64,000 nucleotides of DNA. It comes from Desulfovibrio ferrophilus. Its GTDB lineage: Bacteria; Desulfobacterota; Desulfovibrionia; Desulfovibrionales; Desulfovibrionaceae. The stretch lies in NCBI RefSeq assembly GCF_003966735.1, contig NZ_AP017378.1, positions 496,001 to 560,000 of the forward strand, in the 5' to 3' direction. The notes below the pieces were generated by a model. It saw nothing but the letters and a program-made list of their open reading frames with translations, had not been told where the DNA came from and did not search any database. Positions 1 through 8,621 of this stretch are shown here, piece by piece. How positions within the stretch are numbered: the first letter of the stretch is position 1; every line of letters begins with the position of its first letter. The translations under genes were made by a program, and so were the position numbers.

Positions 1-1179
1 CTCAGGGTCTATACCACCGACGCCACGTTCACTCCTGCGGATTATACCTGGGCACTGTACTCCAGTGATGATGGTGTCTTCTGGTCTCAGATCAGTGCGT
101 CTGCAAGCTTCGTTTACGATGACGAGAAGGACTACTTCGCCATCACCGTACCCGGGGTGGAAAAGCGCTATCTCAAGGTGGTGAACACGACCAATGACGC
201 CACGGTTTCGCCAATCTATGTCACCGAGATCGAAGCCTATTCCCTGGAACCGCATGCTGCTGATTCCTCGGATAGTGATATGGCCGTGACCAAGAACATT
301 CAGTTGAACATGAATTACCGGCCCAAGGAATGGCTGCAACTGTCGTATGACATGAGCCAGATCAGGCGCATGGAAGAAGCGGGGGCGGATGAGGTTCGTC
401 ATGACACGCATAACGCAGGGGTGCGGGTGAGCCATAACCTCGGGGCGTATGTGACGGCTACCGGTCAATATCAGCGGCGTCTTGAGACTCAGACCGGCGA
501 GCTGGACAGGACGTCGGATTCCTACTTGGCGAACCTGTTGGCTCAACCCATGGAGACTCTGGATGTGGACTTGTCCCTGAGCCGAGTGGATTCGCGCGAG
601 GGGTCACAGGAAGTGTCCAGCAACAGCGTTGCCCAGATGCATGTGGGGGCATTGCTCAGAAAGGGAGCGCAACTGGACGTTGAAAGCGGGCTGTCCGTTA
701 ATGAGAATTTTCAATCCGATGCCGTGACTACCGCCAGGAATCTGGACACCAGTCTGCGACTGGAATTGACGCGCAGCCTGACTGCCGATCTGATTCACGA
801 CATGAGCTGGACGGAGACCGAGCAGGCTTCGAATGTCACCAGGGGGCGGACATCATTCAGCAAGCTTGCCCTGTATTATCGCCCTTCGCGAGTACTCTAT
901 CTGCGCGGTTCGTACAGCCTCGATCAGGATCACATCACGGGCGTGGAAACGACCAGGCAGGAGTGCACTCTCGGATGGCTGCTGACGAGAAAGCTCCAGC
1001 TGGATACCGGATGGTCCTTGGAGCGTAATGGCAGCGAGAAAAAAATATTCAATGTGGACTTGGCATGGACCCTGAGCCGGATGCTCAACTTGCGATTCGG
1101 CTACGACTGGACTTGGCATCAGGCAGATATTCTGACCGAGGTGCATCAGTATTCCATGGACCTGTCCGCGAAGTTTTAG
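1..1179 (+). CDS. Outer-membrane beta-barrel-like protein, 5' partial
   Basis: The reading frame is open from the first base of the window, so the 5' end of the gene lies outside. The first ~75 residues (up to the EIEAYS segment) look like the end of a discoidin/F5-8C-type beta sandwich. After that come about 300 residues of alternating polar/hydrophobic strands ending in MDLSAKF, a terminal aromatic residue typical of outer-membrane beta barrels. No domain name can be assigned with certainty. It is the first visible gene of a tight operon encoding secreted multiheme cytochromes, 11 bases ahead of a lipoprotein gene. A porin-type partner for the cytochromes is therefore an attractive inference, not a demonstrated role. 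Confidence 0.72.
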   Translation, partial: LRVYTTDATFTPADYTWALYSSDDGVFWSQISASASFVYDDEKDYFAITVPGVEKRYLKVVNTTNDATVSPIYVTEIEAYSLEPHAADSSDSDMAVTKNIQLNMNYRPKEWLQLSYDMSQIRRMEEAGADEVRHDTHNAGVRVSHNLGAYVTATGQYQRRLETQTGELDRTSDSYLANLLAQPMETLDVDLSLSRVDSREGSQEVSSNSVAQMHVGALLRKGAQLDVESGLSVNENFQSDAVTTARNLDTSLRLELTRSLTADLIHDMSWTETEQASNVTRGRTSFSKLALYYRPSRVLYLRGSYSLDQDHITGVETTRQECTLGWLLTRKLQLDTGWSLERNGSEKKIFNVDLAWTLSRMLNLRFGYDWTWHQADILTEVHQYSMDLSAKF

Positions 1180-1190
1180 AGGTGGGTGAG

Positions 1191-1865
1191 ATGAAAAATA
1201 TGATTGGTTTGATTCTGTTTTTGAGAAGAGGGACAGGGGCTCTGCCCTTGATGCTGGTCATGGCATCACTGCTGTTGGCAGGGTGCGCCAAGCCCATGAA
1301 TTATGTCCATCCCAATGCGGACCTGAGTTATGTGCGTTCTGTGGCCATCGTGCCATTCAAGAACCTGACTCAGGAAAAATGCGCAGAGGAAAAGGTGATG
1401 CACGTGGTGGCCACCGAGATGCTGCGCCGTGGTGTGGATGTGGTGGAATTCGGCGAAGTGGCCAAGGTGCTGCGTGGCGAGGGGCATGGCAAGGATGAGG
1501 GCTCCATCAATCGCAAGGTGGCTGAAGGCGCTGCCCGCCGTTTGGGGGTGCAGGCGTTTTTGGTGGGTGCGGTGCAGGAGTATGGGCAATCGACCAAGGG
1601 TGGTGACGCCTACCTTGAGGTCTGTGTGTCCCTGCGGCTCATTGATGCCAAGACATGCACAATTTTGTGGGAGGCCACACATAGTCTCAAGGGGACGACA
1701 GTTCTGGACAGGCTGTTTGGTATCGGCAAGCAGAGTCGCACCGATTTGAGCCGGGATGTGGTGGTGGAAATGTTTGCATCATTATTTGAGCATGAGCGTG
1801 AGATGCCGGCGGCATTGGCCCGGCATGAGACCAAGGAACTGCGCAACGGCCTTGCGGGCATGTAG
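1191..1865 (+). CDS. Lipoprotein with CsgG/TolB-N-like fold
   Basis: ATG at 1191 follows a GAGGTGGGTGAG ribosome site. The 224-residue product has a signal peptide ending in a lipobox (LLAGC), so it should be a lipidated envelope protein. The mature part shows the pattern of CsgG/GNA1162/TolB-N-like domains: VRSVAIVPFKNLT strand, a helix ending in a VVEFGEV strand, an AARRLGVQAFLVGAVQEYG strand-helix-strand, then SLRLIDAKTCTILW. The same pattern occurs in the two related genes at 1888 and 3353, so this looks like a local family expansion. The function in the cytochrome operon is unknown. Outer-membrane assembly or scaffold roles are possible because CsgG-fold proteins often act in outer-membrane export. 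Confidence 0.8.
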   Translation: MKNMIGLILFLRRGTGALPLMLVMASLLLAGCAKPMNYVHPNADLSYVRSVAIVPFKNLTQEKCAEEKVMHVVATEMLRRGVDVVEFGEVAKVLRGEGHGKDEGSINRKVAEGAARRLGVQAFLVGAVQEYGQSTKGGDAYLEVCVSLRLIDAKTCTILWEATHSLKGTTVLDRLFGIGKQSRTDLSRDVVVEMFASLFEHEREMPAALARHETKELRNGLAGM

Positions 1866-1887
1866 CCGGAGACCAGGGAGATGGCGT

Positions 1888-3363
1888 GTGCTTCGAAGCC
1901 TGTGGTTGGTGTTGTGGTTGCTGCTACCCTTGTGCGCCATGGCTGCGGAACCGATCCCGCAGGGGCGAGTGCGGCGGGTGGCGGTGATGCCCTTAGGCAT
2001 GTTTTCCAATCAGGGGCACCTGATTGATGCCGCCGACTATGTGGGGGCCGGTTTGGCCGGACGCGGATTTGATGTGGTGCCGCAGGATCGACTGGAGCAG
2101 TTTCGCGTTGACCATCGTCTGCGGCGGGCAGAATTTATGGATCGGTCTGTTTTGCGGGTGCTTGGGGTGGAGCTTGGGGTGGATGCCTTGGTTGTAGGGC
2201 AGGCCTATATGACAGGTGAAGATATTCCCCGTGCCACTGTTTCCGCGCAGTTGGTGGAATGTGGCGATTCTTCGGTGGTTTGGGCGGAGAGCGTTTCGGC
2301 CAGCGGTGATGATTACACCACGGTGCTTGGTTTGGGGCGGATCAACGACATGGAGACTCTATTGCAGCGTGTTGTGGGTGATTTGTTGAGTTCCATGCCT
2401 GAGGAAATGCTCGTGCATCCTTCAACCGTGCCTGATTTTGAGATCGCACGGGCCGGATTCAAACCCGAGATATTGCGTGGCGGACAGCGCGCAACGCTGG
2501 TGGTGGAAATCAAGCCTGGGGGCGAACCGTTGCGCCGGATTCGGGCTTACTTGCTGGATAGAGAGATTGAACTGCATGCGCAGGGCAATGGTCATTTCAG
2601 TGGCGAGTTGATCGCGCCCATGGTTGAGCGAAGCTATCCGCTGCGCATCTATGTCACTGACGCCTGGAACAAACTGGTGACCGTGGAAACCGATGCCGTG
2701 CTCACCGTGGACAACAGTCCCCCTCCGTTGAGCTTTCATTCCAGCGACAGAGTACTTTCTCCCAATGCTGACGGCGTGCAGGACCAGATCCGGTTCACTC
2801 CCGAGGTCGGAGACTCCTTGCATATTCGCGGTTGGTCCGTGTGTGTCACCGATGCATCGGGGCATGCCGTGCGCTCCGAGGAGGGCCGCGGTGAGTTGCC
2901 GGAGTTTTTTGTGTGGGGCGGGCAGGACGATGCGGGGCACATCATGCCCGATGGCGAGTACGTCTGCTCGCTCACCGTGACCGATCGCGCTGGAAACAGC
3001 ACCGTGGCGTCGGTGCAGCGCTTGGAAGTGGACACTGCTCCTCCCCGGGTTGCCGTTTCTCTGGTGGAGGTTGATGAGCGTCGAATGGTCACCATGACGC
3101 CTGCGCCTTTGGACAAGGTAAGCCGTTGGAGTCTGACCTTACATAGGGATGATCGCTCTGTAATTATTGAATATTACGGAAGAGGAACGCCTCCGCCCAC
3201 GGTTCAGGTTCCCGACAGAGCCGCGGCATATTCTCTGGAGACCTGGGATCAGGTCGGGAATCGACAGTGGGTGGATGTCTCCCCCTTGCTGCCGCCTGAG
3301 CCGGAGTTTCAGGAGATGGATCTCGAACCGCAGGAGCGGAAGGTGTGGGTCGATGATTTTTGA
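1888..3363 (+). CDS. Secreted protein: CsgG/TolB-N-like domain plus FlgD-type Ig domains
   Basis: The likely start is GTG 1888, with GGGAG eight bases upstream. It gives a clean signal peptide (VLRSLWLVLWLLLPLCAMAA). The mature ~470-residue protein opens with the same CsgG/TolB-N-like domain as its neighbours (RRVAVMPLGMFSN, then LGVDALVVGQAYMTG). It then carries beta-rich Ig-like modules, one of which matches the FlgD-Ig pattern (SPNADGVQDQIRF, PDGEYVCSLTVTDRAGN). Such modules are common in extracellular assembly proteins. The 3' end overlaps the next gene by 11 bases, indicating translational coupling. The exact role is unknown. A structural or assembly role for the secreted cytochromes is inferred from operon position. 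Confidence 0.75.
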   Translation: MLRSLWLVLWLLLPLCAMAAEPIPQGRVRRVAVMPLGMFSNQGHLIDAADYVGAGLAGRGFDVVPQDRLEQFRVDHRLRRAEFMDRSVLRVLGVELGVDALVVGQAYMTGEDIPRATVSAQLVECGDSSVVWAESVSASGDDYTTVLGLGRINDMETLLQRVVGDLLSSMPEEMLVHPSTVPDFEIARAGFKPEILRGGQRATLVVEIKPGGEPLRRIRAYLLDREIELHAQGNGHFSGELIAPMVERSYPLRIYVTDAWNKLVTVETDAVLTVDNSPPPLSFHSSDRVLSPNADGVQDQIRFTPEVGDSLHIRGWSVCVTDASGHAVRSEEGRGELPEFFVWGGQDDAGHIMPDGEYVCSLTVTDRAGNSTVASVQRLEVDTAPPRVAVSLVEVDERRMVTMTPAPLDKVSRWSLTLHRDDRSVIIEYYGRGTPPPTVQVPDRAAAYSLETWDQVGNRQWVDVSPLLPPEPEFQEMDLEPQERKVWVDDF

Positions 3364-3946
3364 TGTCTTGGTACCTAAAGTCGGAGTGGTCTGCGCTCTG
3401 CTCATGTTTTTGGGGGGCTGCGCAGTTCACCCTGAGACCTACCTGCGTGAGGGGCTTGAAAATCGCGGTATCGTGGTGGTGGCGGTGTTTCCCTTTGATA
3501 ACGGCACTGCCTTTGCTGATGCCAGCCCGGTGGTGACGGCGGCCTTTGTCTCCGGACTGATGGCCTGTGGCGGTTACGAGGTGGAACATTATGGCAACGT
3601 CAAAACATTTCTTCTGGATCGACGCATTCTGGCTCGCAAAGGCACGGATATGGAAACTCTGGTTCGCATGCGCCGCAGTCTGGGAGTGGACGCCGTACTT
3701 TTTGGGCGGGTGGAAGACTATGGCGATGCCGGTGGCGTTGGCTGGGATGCGGTGCCAACGGTGGCGGTGAGTGTGCGTCTGGTGGACGCCCGTACCGGAG
3801 AAATTCTGTTCATGGCGCAACATCAACGACATGGCGATGACTATGCCGTGGCGCTGGATATCGGCAGGGTGCGCACAAGCGGAGAGTTGGCCCGACGCAT
3901 GGCGACTGAGGTTGTGGCGCAGCTTCCCCATGGTGTGGCTCAATGA
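3353..3946 (+). CDS. Second CsgG/TolB-N-like lipoprotein
   Basis: ATG 3353 lies inside the end of the preceding gene. The 197-residue product begins with a lipoprotein signal (GVVCALLMFLGGCAVHPE). It repeats the fold pattern seen at 1191: GIVVVAVFPFDNGT, GGYEVEHYGNVKTFL, RRSLGVDAVLFGRVEDYG, SVRLVDARTGEILF. Much longer upstream extensions in this frame run antisense-like through the previous coding sequence and lack a signal peptide, so they were not used. Having two lipoproteins and one secreted protein of one fold in consecutive genes suggests a hetero-oligomer at the outer membrane. That is inference. Confidence 0.8.
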   Translation: MIFDVLVPKVGVVCALLMFLGGCAVHPETYLREGLENRGIVVVAVFPFDNGTAFADASPVVTAAFVSGLMACGGYEVEHYGNVKTFLLDRRILARKGTDMETLVRMRRSLGVDAVLFGRVEDYGDAGGVGWDAVPTVAVSVRLVDARTGEILFMAQHQRHGDDYAVALDIGRVRTSGELARRMATEVVAQLPHGVAQ

Positions 3947-3959
3947 CTTGGAGGCAACG

Positions 3960-5402
3960 ATGCAAGGTGTGACGATACGGGCGGCTGCGACAGTGTTGGT
4001 CCTGGCCTGGGTGATGTGCGTTCCGAGTCTGGCCCGGTCTGCCATTGTGGCCGTGGAGGTGAATGGGCAAGCCATTGCCGTGGTTGATATTGAGCAACGG
4101 GTGCGTGACATCCATCGCGCGAAACCCAGGACCCGTTCCTCGGGCAGCGAGATGGCACTGAGCGTGGATGATATTGTGGATTCCCTGGTCAATGAGCGGT
4201 TGCTGGTGCAAGAAGCCTTGGACATGCACCTGGATGAGGGACCGGCGTTTCGCCTCAAGATGAAGGCCTTTGTGCGCGATCAATCCATACTGCAATTGTA
4301 CAGGGAAGAAGTGGAAGGGCGAGTCCAGGTGGAAGAGGCTGACATCGCTGAACGCTATACTGCCTCTCTGGGAACTGAGACCGCGCCTCAGGACAAAATC
4401 CCTGATCGTATGCGGGACCGTATTGGCAAGATTCTGCGCAAGGAACGCCAAAAGGTTTTGGCCGATGAGTTTGTGACGCGGCTTCGGGCTCAATCCGAGG
4501 TTGTGGTGAATCATGAACTGTTGCAGGCGGTAAAGCTGCCTTTGTCCCGCATTGTCCCTGAAGGTTCTGTGGTCGTCGTGAATGGAGAGCCGGTGCCAAT
4601 GGCCGAATTCATGGGCGATTTGGGGCGCGAATACGCCAAGGCCGAGTATATGCTGCAACGCTCCGAGGATGAGGCATCGCGGCTTGAGTGGCTGGAAGGT
4701 GCCAAGGAACGTGTACTCGATGCGTTGGTGACCAATGTGCTGGTTGGGCATGAAGCCTTGAAGCGTGACTATGCAGGGCAGGTTGAATTTGAACAGGCCG
4801 TTGCCGTTCGCCGTCATGCGCTGTTGCTGGATGCTTTTCGGACGCAGGTATTGCTGCCGTTGGCAGAGGCCACGGATGAGGACCTCAAACAGTTCTATGA
4901 TGACCATGCCGAACTCTACACCCGGGGCTGCCAGGTGCGATTGGGTGAATTGCGGTTCAAGGAGATGGATTTGGCTCTGGCTGCTCAGGAGGAACTGCGT
5001 GGAGGGGCTGTTTTTGCGTACCTCGCAAGGCGACTTGGCGGACGTTCCACCCCCGGTGAAGGGTGGGTTTCCGAGAACAGACTGCCCTCGGTTTTTCGTG
5101 AGGCCTTGGTCACACTCCCCGAAGGAGGAGTCAGTGATGTGCTGACACTGGGGAGGGATCTGGTGGTACTCAAGCTGCGCGGGCGGCGAGGGTGCACGGT
5201 CATGCCTTACGAAGAGGTACTGCCTGATTTGCGACGTCGGGTCCTGGAACGCAAATACGCCATGGTCCGTGAACGCTATGTTCAGGCGTTGCGGAATCAG
5301 GCGCGCATAGTGATGCATAGCGAGGTGCTTGAGAGTCTGGAAGATGCGTTTTGGAAGAGCCCACCGGACACTACCGATCAATTGGAAAGGGGTGAGCAAT
5401 GA
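3960..5402 (+). CDS. SurA/PpiC-type periplasmic peptidyl-prolyl isomerase
   Basis: ATG 3960 follows TTGGAGGCAAC. The 480-residue product has a signal peptide ending near SLARSA, then a SurA-N-like helical chaperone region (VNGQAIAVVDIEQRVRD, VDSLVNERLLVQEAL). Near residue 320 onward it has a parvulin-like rotamase region (QVRLGELRFKE, GEGWVSENRLPSVFREALVTL, GGVSDVL, LVVLKLRGRR). The family folds outer-membrane and secreted proteins in the periplasm. Its stop codon overlaps the start of the 26-heme cytochrome gene (ATGA at 5399-5402), so expression is coupled. The likely clients are the cytochromes or the barrel encoded beside it. Confidence 0.85.
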   Translation: MQGVTIRAAATVLVLAWVMCVPSLARSAIVAVEVNGQAIAVVDIEQRVRDIHRAKPRTRSSGSEMALSVDDIVDSLVNERLLVQEALDMHLDEGPAFRLKMKAFVRDQSILQLYREEVEGRVQVEEADIAERYTASLGTETAPQDKIPDRMRDRIGKILRKERQKVLADEFVTRLRAQSEVVVNHELLQAVKLPLSRIVPEGSVVVVNGEPVPMAEFMGDLGREYAKAEYMLQRSEDEASRLEWLEGAKERVLDALVTNVLVGHEALKRDYAGQVEFEQAVAVRRHALLLDAFRTQVLLPLAEATDEDLKQFYDDHAELYTRGCQVRLGELRFKEMDLALAAQEELRGGAVFAYLARRLGGRSTPGEGWVSENRLPSVFREALVTLPEGGVSDVLTLGRDLVVLKLRGRRGCTVMPYEEVLPDLRRRVLERKYAMVRERYVQALRNQARIVMHSEVLESLEDAFWKSPPDTTDQLERGEQ

Positions 5403-7324
5403 GACACACGTTACCGGTTGTTGTCGTCATGCTGCTCCTGTTTGTCTGGAGTGGAACCGTTTCCTGCCGGAGAGAAGCCAGGCCAGCCACAGGTGGTATG
5501 GGCGCGGGTTGTGTGGATTGCCACGAGCCTGAGGTTGCCGCTTATGAGCGTATCGGGAAAGTGCATACTCCGGTCGCACAGGGCGATTGTGCTGCCTGTC
5601 ATAAACCCCACGGTATAGTAGGGGGAGTGTACCTGCGCGCCGGAGGCGAAGCCCTGTGTGTGGGGTGCCATACTGACATGCGCGATGCGGCGAACAGGAA
5701 GGTTCCTCATGCCCCGGTGGCAGAGGGCGGCTGTCTGTCATGCCACGATCCCCATGTCTCTGCTCGTCCGGCTCTCGTGCGTGAACAGAGCCAGTGTTTT
5801 TCCTGCCATGACCGTGAACAGTTTGAGCGCGCTGTGCGTCACCAACCGCTGGACGAGGACGGCTGTTCGACCTGCCATGACGTGCATGGTTCGGATCATG
5901 GCAAACTGTTGAAGTCCGCAGGCCAGGATACTTGTGGCTCCTGCCACGCGGTTCAGGATAGGGCGTTTGCCGAGGCCCATGGCGGATTGATTCCTGCTGG
6001 TGATTCATGCACCTCGTGCCACACCCCGCATTCCTCAGCCGATAAAGGTCTGCTCAGGAAACAGATACATACCCCCTTTGGAAATGGCGATTGCATTTCG
6101 TGTCATGAACAGCCTGATGGATTGGGCACACCCGTCCTCAAACCGGGAGCGGAGCAATGCCAGGGCTGTCATGGCGATGCGGTCATGAGGAAAGGCGACA
6201 CACCCCACGGGGCACAGGCTCAGGGTGGTTGTCTGTCCTGTCATAATCCCCATGCGTCGGACAACAAGGCCCAGGCTCGCTTGGCTGGTGGTGAACTTTG
6301 TTATTCGTGCCACCCACAGGCAGAGGGACGAATGGGGAAAGCCTATCGGCATACACCTGCTGACAAGGGCGATTGTACCGGATGCCATGAACCGCACTCC
6401 TCGAATCTGGAGAAAGGACTGAGGGCCGAAGGATCGGCTCTGTGTTTGCGTTGTCATGAGAGTGCCCCCTTTACCAAGGCGAGGGTGCATGCACCGGTCA
6501 AGGACGGAGCCTGTCTCGACTGCCATGATGCTCATTCCTCGGATAACAAGGGGGTGCTCAAGGCCCCGGAGGTCGAGCAGTGCTATTCATGCCATCCCAA
6601 GCAGCAGATGCGCTTTGACAAAGTCAATGTGCACACGCCTGTCAGGCTTGGACAATGTGTTTCCTGTCACAGTCCGCATAGTGCGCAACGCCGCGACCTG
6701 CTGAGCGATACTCGGGAAAAGTTGTGCTTCAACTGCCATGGTGACATGAAGGTCGGTTCTGCCGGCAAGGGGCATGACCCATTCAACAAAGGCGATTGTG
6801 AAACCTGTCATGACAGTCATGCCAGCGATCAGGATTTCCATCTGGTGAGTCCCGTGTCGGACATCTGCTCCCGCTGTCATGACCGACTGGCGACTCAGGA
6901 TCAGACCACCGTGCACGAGCCTTTTGCCGGTGGACAATGCACCGCCTGTCATACTCCGCACGACAGTGGAGTGCGGCAACGCCTCAATAGGCCTCCGGGA
7001 CCGTTGTGCCTGTCGTGCCATGAAGGAGTGAAGGACAGTCTGGAGTCCAGCAAGCATCGCCACAAGCCTGCTCAGGATGGTGATTGTCTGTCCTGTCATA
7101 AGGGGCATGCCTCAAAGACTCCTGGTCTTTTGACTGCTCCGGGCGGCAAGGTTTGCGAGACGTGTCATGCCAAGGGCAAGACGGGAAATCATCGCGGAGT
7201 GGACAACTCTGGTTCTGACTGCTCCGGCTGTCATGCACCGCATGCCGCGCAGACCAAGGCCTTGTTGCAGCCAGTGCTGCACGGGCCGTTCAAGGAGGGG
7301 GCGTGTTCCGACTGCCACAAATGA
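5399..7324 (+). CDS. 26-heme doubled-CXXCH multiheme cytochrome c
   Basis: The 641-residue product has a hydrophobic export signal with a cysteine (VSC) at about residue 23 that could be a lipobox of non-ideal form. I count 26 CXXCH motifs, spaced through the whole protein. They fall in paired units of about 45 residues (pattern H-x-P..G-x-C-x-x-C-H-x-x-H-x-S), characteristic of the doubled-CXXCH cytochrome domain. Many motifs are followed by PH or AH, giving candidate distal heme ligands. The last motif is CSDCHK, directly before the stop. The role is most likely long-range electron transfer outside the inner membrane. The number of motifs is far above that of ordinary periplasmic cytochromes c3 (4 hemes) or Hmc (16 hemes). 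Confidence 0.93.
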   Translation: MRHTLPVVVVMLLLFVWSGTVSCRREARPATGGMGAGCVDCHEPEVAAYERIGKVHTPVAQGDCAACHKPHGIVGGVYLRAGGEALCVGCHTDMRDAANRKVPHAPVAEGGCLSCHDPHVSARPALVREQSQCFSCHDREQFERAVRHQPLDEDGCSTCHDVHGSDHGKLLKSAGQDTCGSCHAVQDRAFAEAHGGLIPAGDSCTSCHTPHSSADKGLLRKQIHTPFGNGDCISCHEQPDGLGTPVLKPGAEQCQGCHGDAVMRKGDTPHGAQAQGGCLSCHNPHASDNKAQARLAGGELCYSCHPQAEGRMGKAYRHTPADKGDCTGCHEPHSSNLEKGLRAEGSALCLRCHESAPFTKARVHAPVKDGACLDCHDAHSSDNKGVLKAPEVEQCYSCHPKQQMRFDKVNVHTPVRLGQCVSCHSPHSAQRRDLLSDTREKLCFNCHGDMKVGSAGKGHDPFNKGDCETCHDSHASDQDFHLVSPVSDICSRCHDRLATQDQTTVHEPFAGGQCTACHTPHDSGVRQRLNRPPGPLCLSCHEGVKDSLESSKHRHKPAQDGDCLSCHKGHASKTPGLLTAPGGKVCETCHAKGKTGNHRGVDNSGSDCSGCHAPHAAQTKALLQPVLHGPFKEGACSDCHK

Positions 7325-7352
7325 TGCCTTTGCTGAGTGAGGAGGACAGGGC

Positions 7353-8594
7353 ATGTCCATGAAACCGTGTTGGAGCATACCGTTGTGGGTGGTCGTCTTT
7401 GCTGCCCTCGTGTTGTGGGTCTTTGTGCCTTGGGCTTCGGGGGCTCGTCCGGGGGCCGGTCCGCCAGAGGGGTGTGTTTCGTGTCACCCTGGACTGAAGG
7501 CGGAGATGGCACAGGCCGATGCGCATGAACCCTTTCGGAAGCAGAAGTGTGATGGCTGTCATACCGTACATGCTTCCAAGTATGGGCACCTGCTCAAGGC
7601 GGAACCACGTGAACTTTGTCTGCGCTGTCATGACGGCGGCGGACGGGGGGGCGATGACATCGTGCACTCACCCTATGGCTCCGGGGATTGCATGAAATGT
7701 CACGACCCCCACTCGTCCGGTCGGAAAAAGATGCTTGTCGCGAAGCAGGATGAGCTGTGTTTCGGCTGTCACGACAAGGACCGTATTGCCAATGGGAAAA
7801 TCCATGCCCCCGTGCGCAAGGGGAGTTGCTTGAGCTGCCATAAGGCGCATACGTCCCAAAATGAGGGCTTGCTCAGCAAGCAACGGGTGGCGTTGTGCAA
7901 AGGGTGCCATCCTGATGCCGGGACGAAAGCCGGAGCACACCGTGGCTATTCGGTTGCGGATGCCGATTGCATGTCCTGCCACAGCCCACACAGTTCACAA
8001 CGCAAGGCTCTTGTTATGGATGCCAGCCATGAGCCTTTCAAGCGCGGCCAATGCTCCGCCTGCCACACAAAGGCTGCTGGCGGCGGTGCACTCAAGGAAC
8101 AGGGGGCTCAGCTCTGCCTGCGCTGTCACGAGGATGAGGCCGAGAGCTTCCGCAAGACCGTAAGCCATACGGGCCAAGGTGTGTATTGCTTGAATTGCCA
8201 TGGACCGCATGCTTCGGAACGCGACAAGCTTCGTCGTTCCAGCGAGACTAGGATGTGTCTGGGGTGCCATACCGATACTGCGGAATTGGTGCGAGATCCT
8301 CGTGCGTCATACAAGCACCCGCTGGTCAAGGAAGGGCGGTGCACCGGCTGCCATACCCCTCATGGTTCGGACCAGCCCCATCTCTTCGAGAAGGGAGAGA
8401 TTGGAGGATGTACCAACTGCCATGAGCGGCACGCCCAGTTTACGCATCCCATTGGCGAAGACACGGTGGACCCACGCTCCAAGCGGGATATCTCGTGCAT
8501 CACCTGCCACAACCTGATGGGCAGTCCCTATCCCTATGCACTGCGGTTCGACAGGAAGAAAGCCCTGTGTCTGCAATGCCATAAGGGATACTAG
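7353..8594 (+). CDS. 16-heme doubled-CXXCH multiheme cytochrome c
   Basis: ATG 7353 is preceded by GAGGAGGACAGG. The 413-residue product has an N-terminal signal or membrane anchor (residues ~8-30) and 16 CXXCH motifs by count. It has the same H-x-P..C-x-x-C-H-x-x-H-x-S unit as the 26-heme neighbour 28 bases upstream, so the two are paralogs. The C-terminal part departs from the regular repeat (CTNCHERHAQFTHP, CITCHNLMGSPYPYA), which may be a docking region. The number 16 is shared with Desulfovibrio HmcA, but the regular doubled-CXXCH organisation and the neighbourhood differ from the hmc operon. It is expected to act as an electron-transfer relay in the periplasm or at the outer membrane. 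Confidence 0.92.
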   Translation: MSMKPCWSIPLWVVVFAALVLWVFVPWASGARPGAGPPEGCVSCHPGLKAEMAQADAHEPFRKQKCDGCHTVHASKYGHLLKAEPRELCLRCHDGGGRGGDDIVHSPYGSGDCMKCHDPHSSGRKKMLVAKQDELCFGCHDKDRIANGKIHAPVRKGSCLSCHKAHTSQNEGLLSKQRVALCKGCHPDAGTKAGAHRGYSVADADCMSCHSPHSSQRKALVMDASHEPFKRGQCSACHTKAAGGGALKEQGAQLCLRCHEDEAESFRKTVSHTGQGVYCLNCHGPHASERDKLRRSSETRMCLGCHTDTAELVRDPRASYKHPLVKEGRCTGCHTPHGSDQPHLFEKGEIGGCTNCHERHAQFTHPIGEDTVDPRSKRDISCITCHNLMGSPYPYALRFDRKKALCLQCHKGY

Positions 8595-8621
8595 GTCTGC
8601 AGTGTAGTGAGGATAATAGAG

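Noticed and set aside
3810-5399. 529-codon open frame antisense to the prolyl isomerase gene
   Set aside because: It overlaps a gene with clear signal peptide and family motifs, and its product is His/Gln-rich without domain or start signal.
7353-8594. HmcA (16-heme Hmc cytochrome)
   Set aside because: The heme number fits, but the motif spacing is that of doubled-CXXCH repeats and no hmcB-F genes follow.
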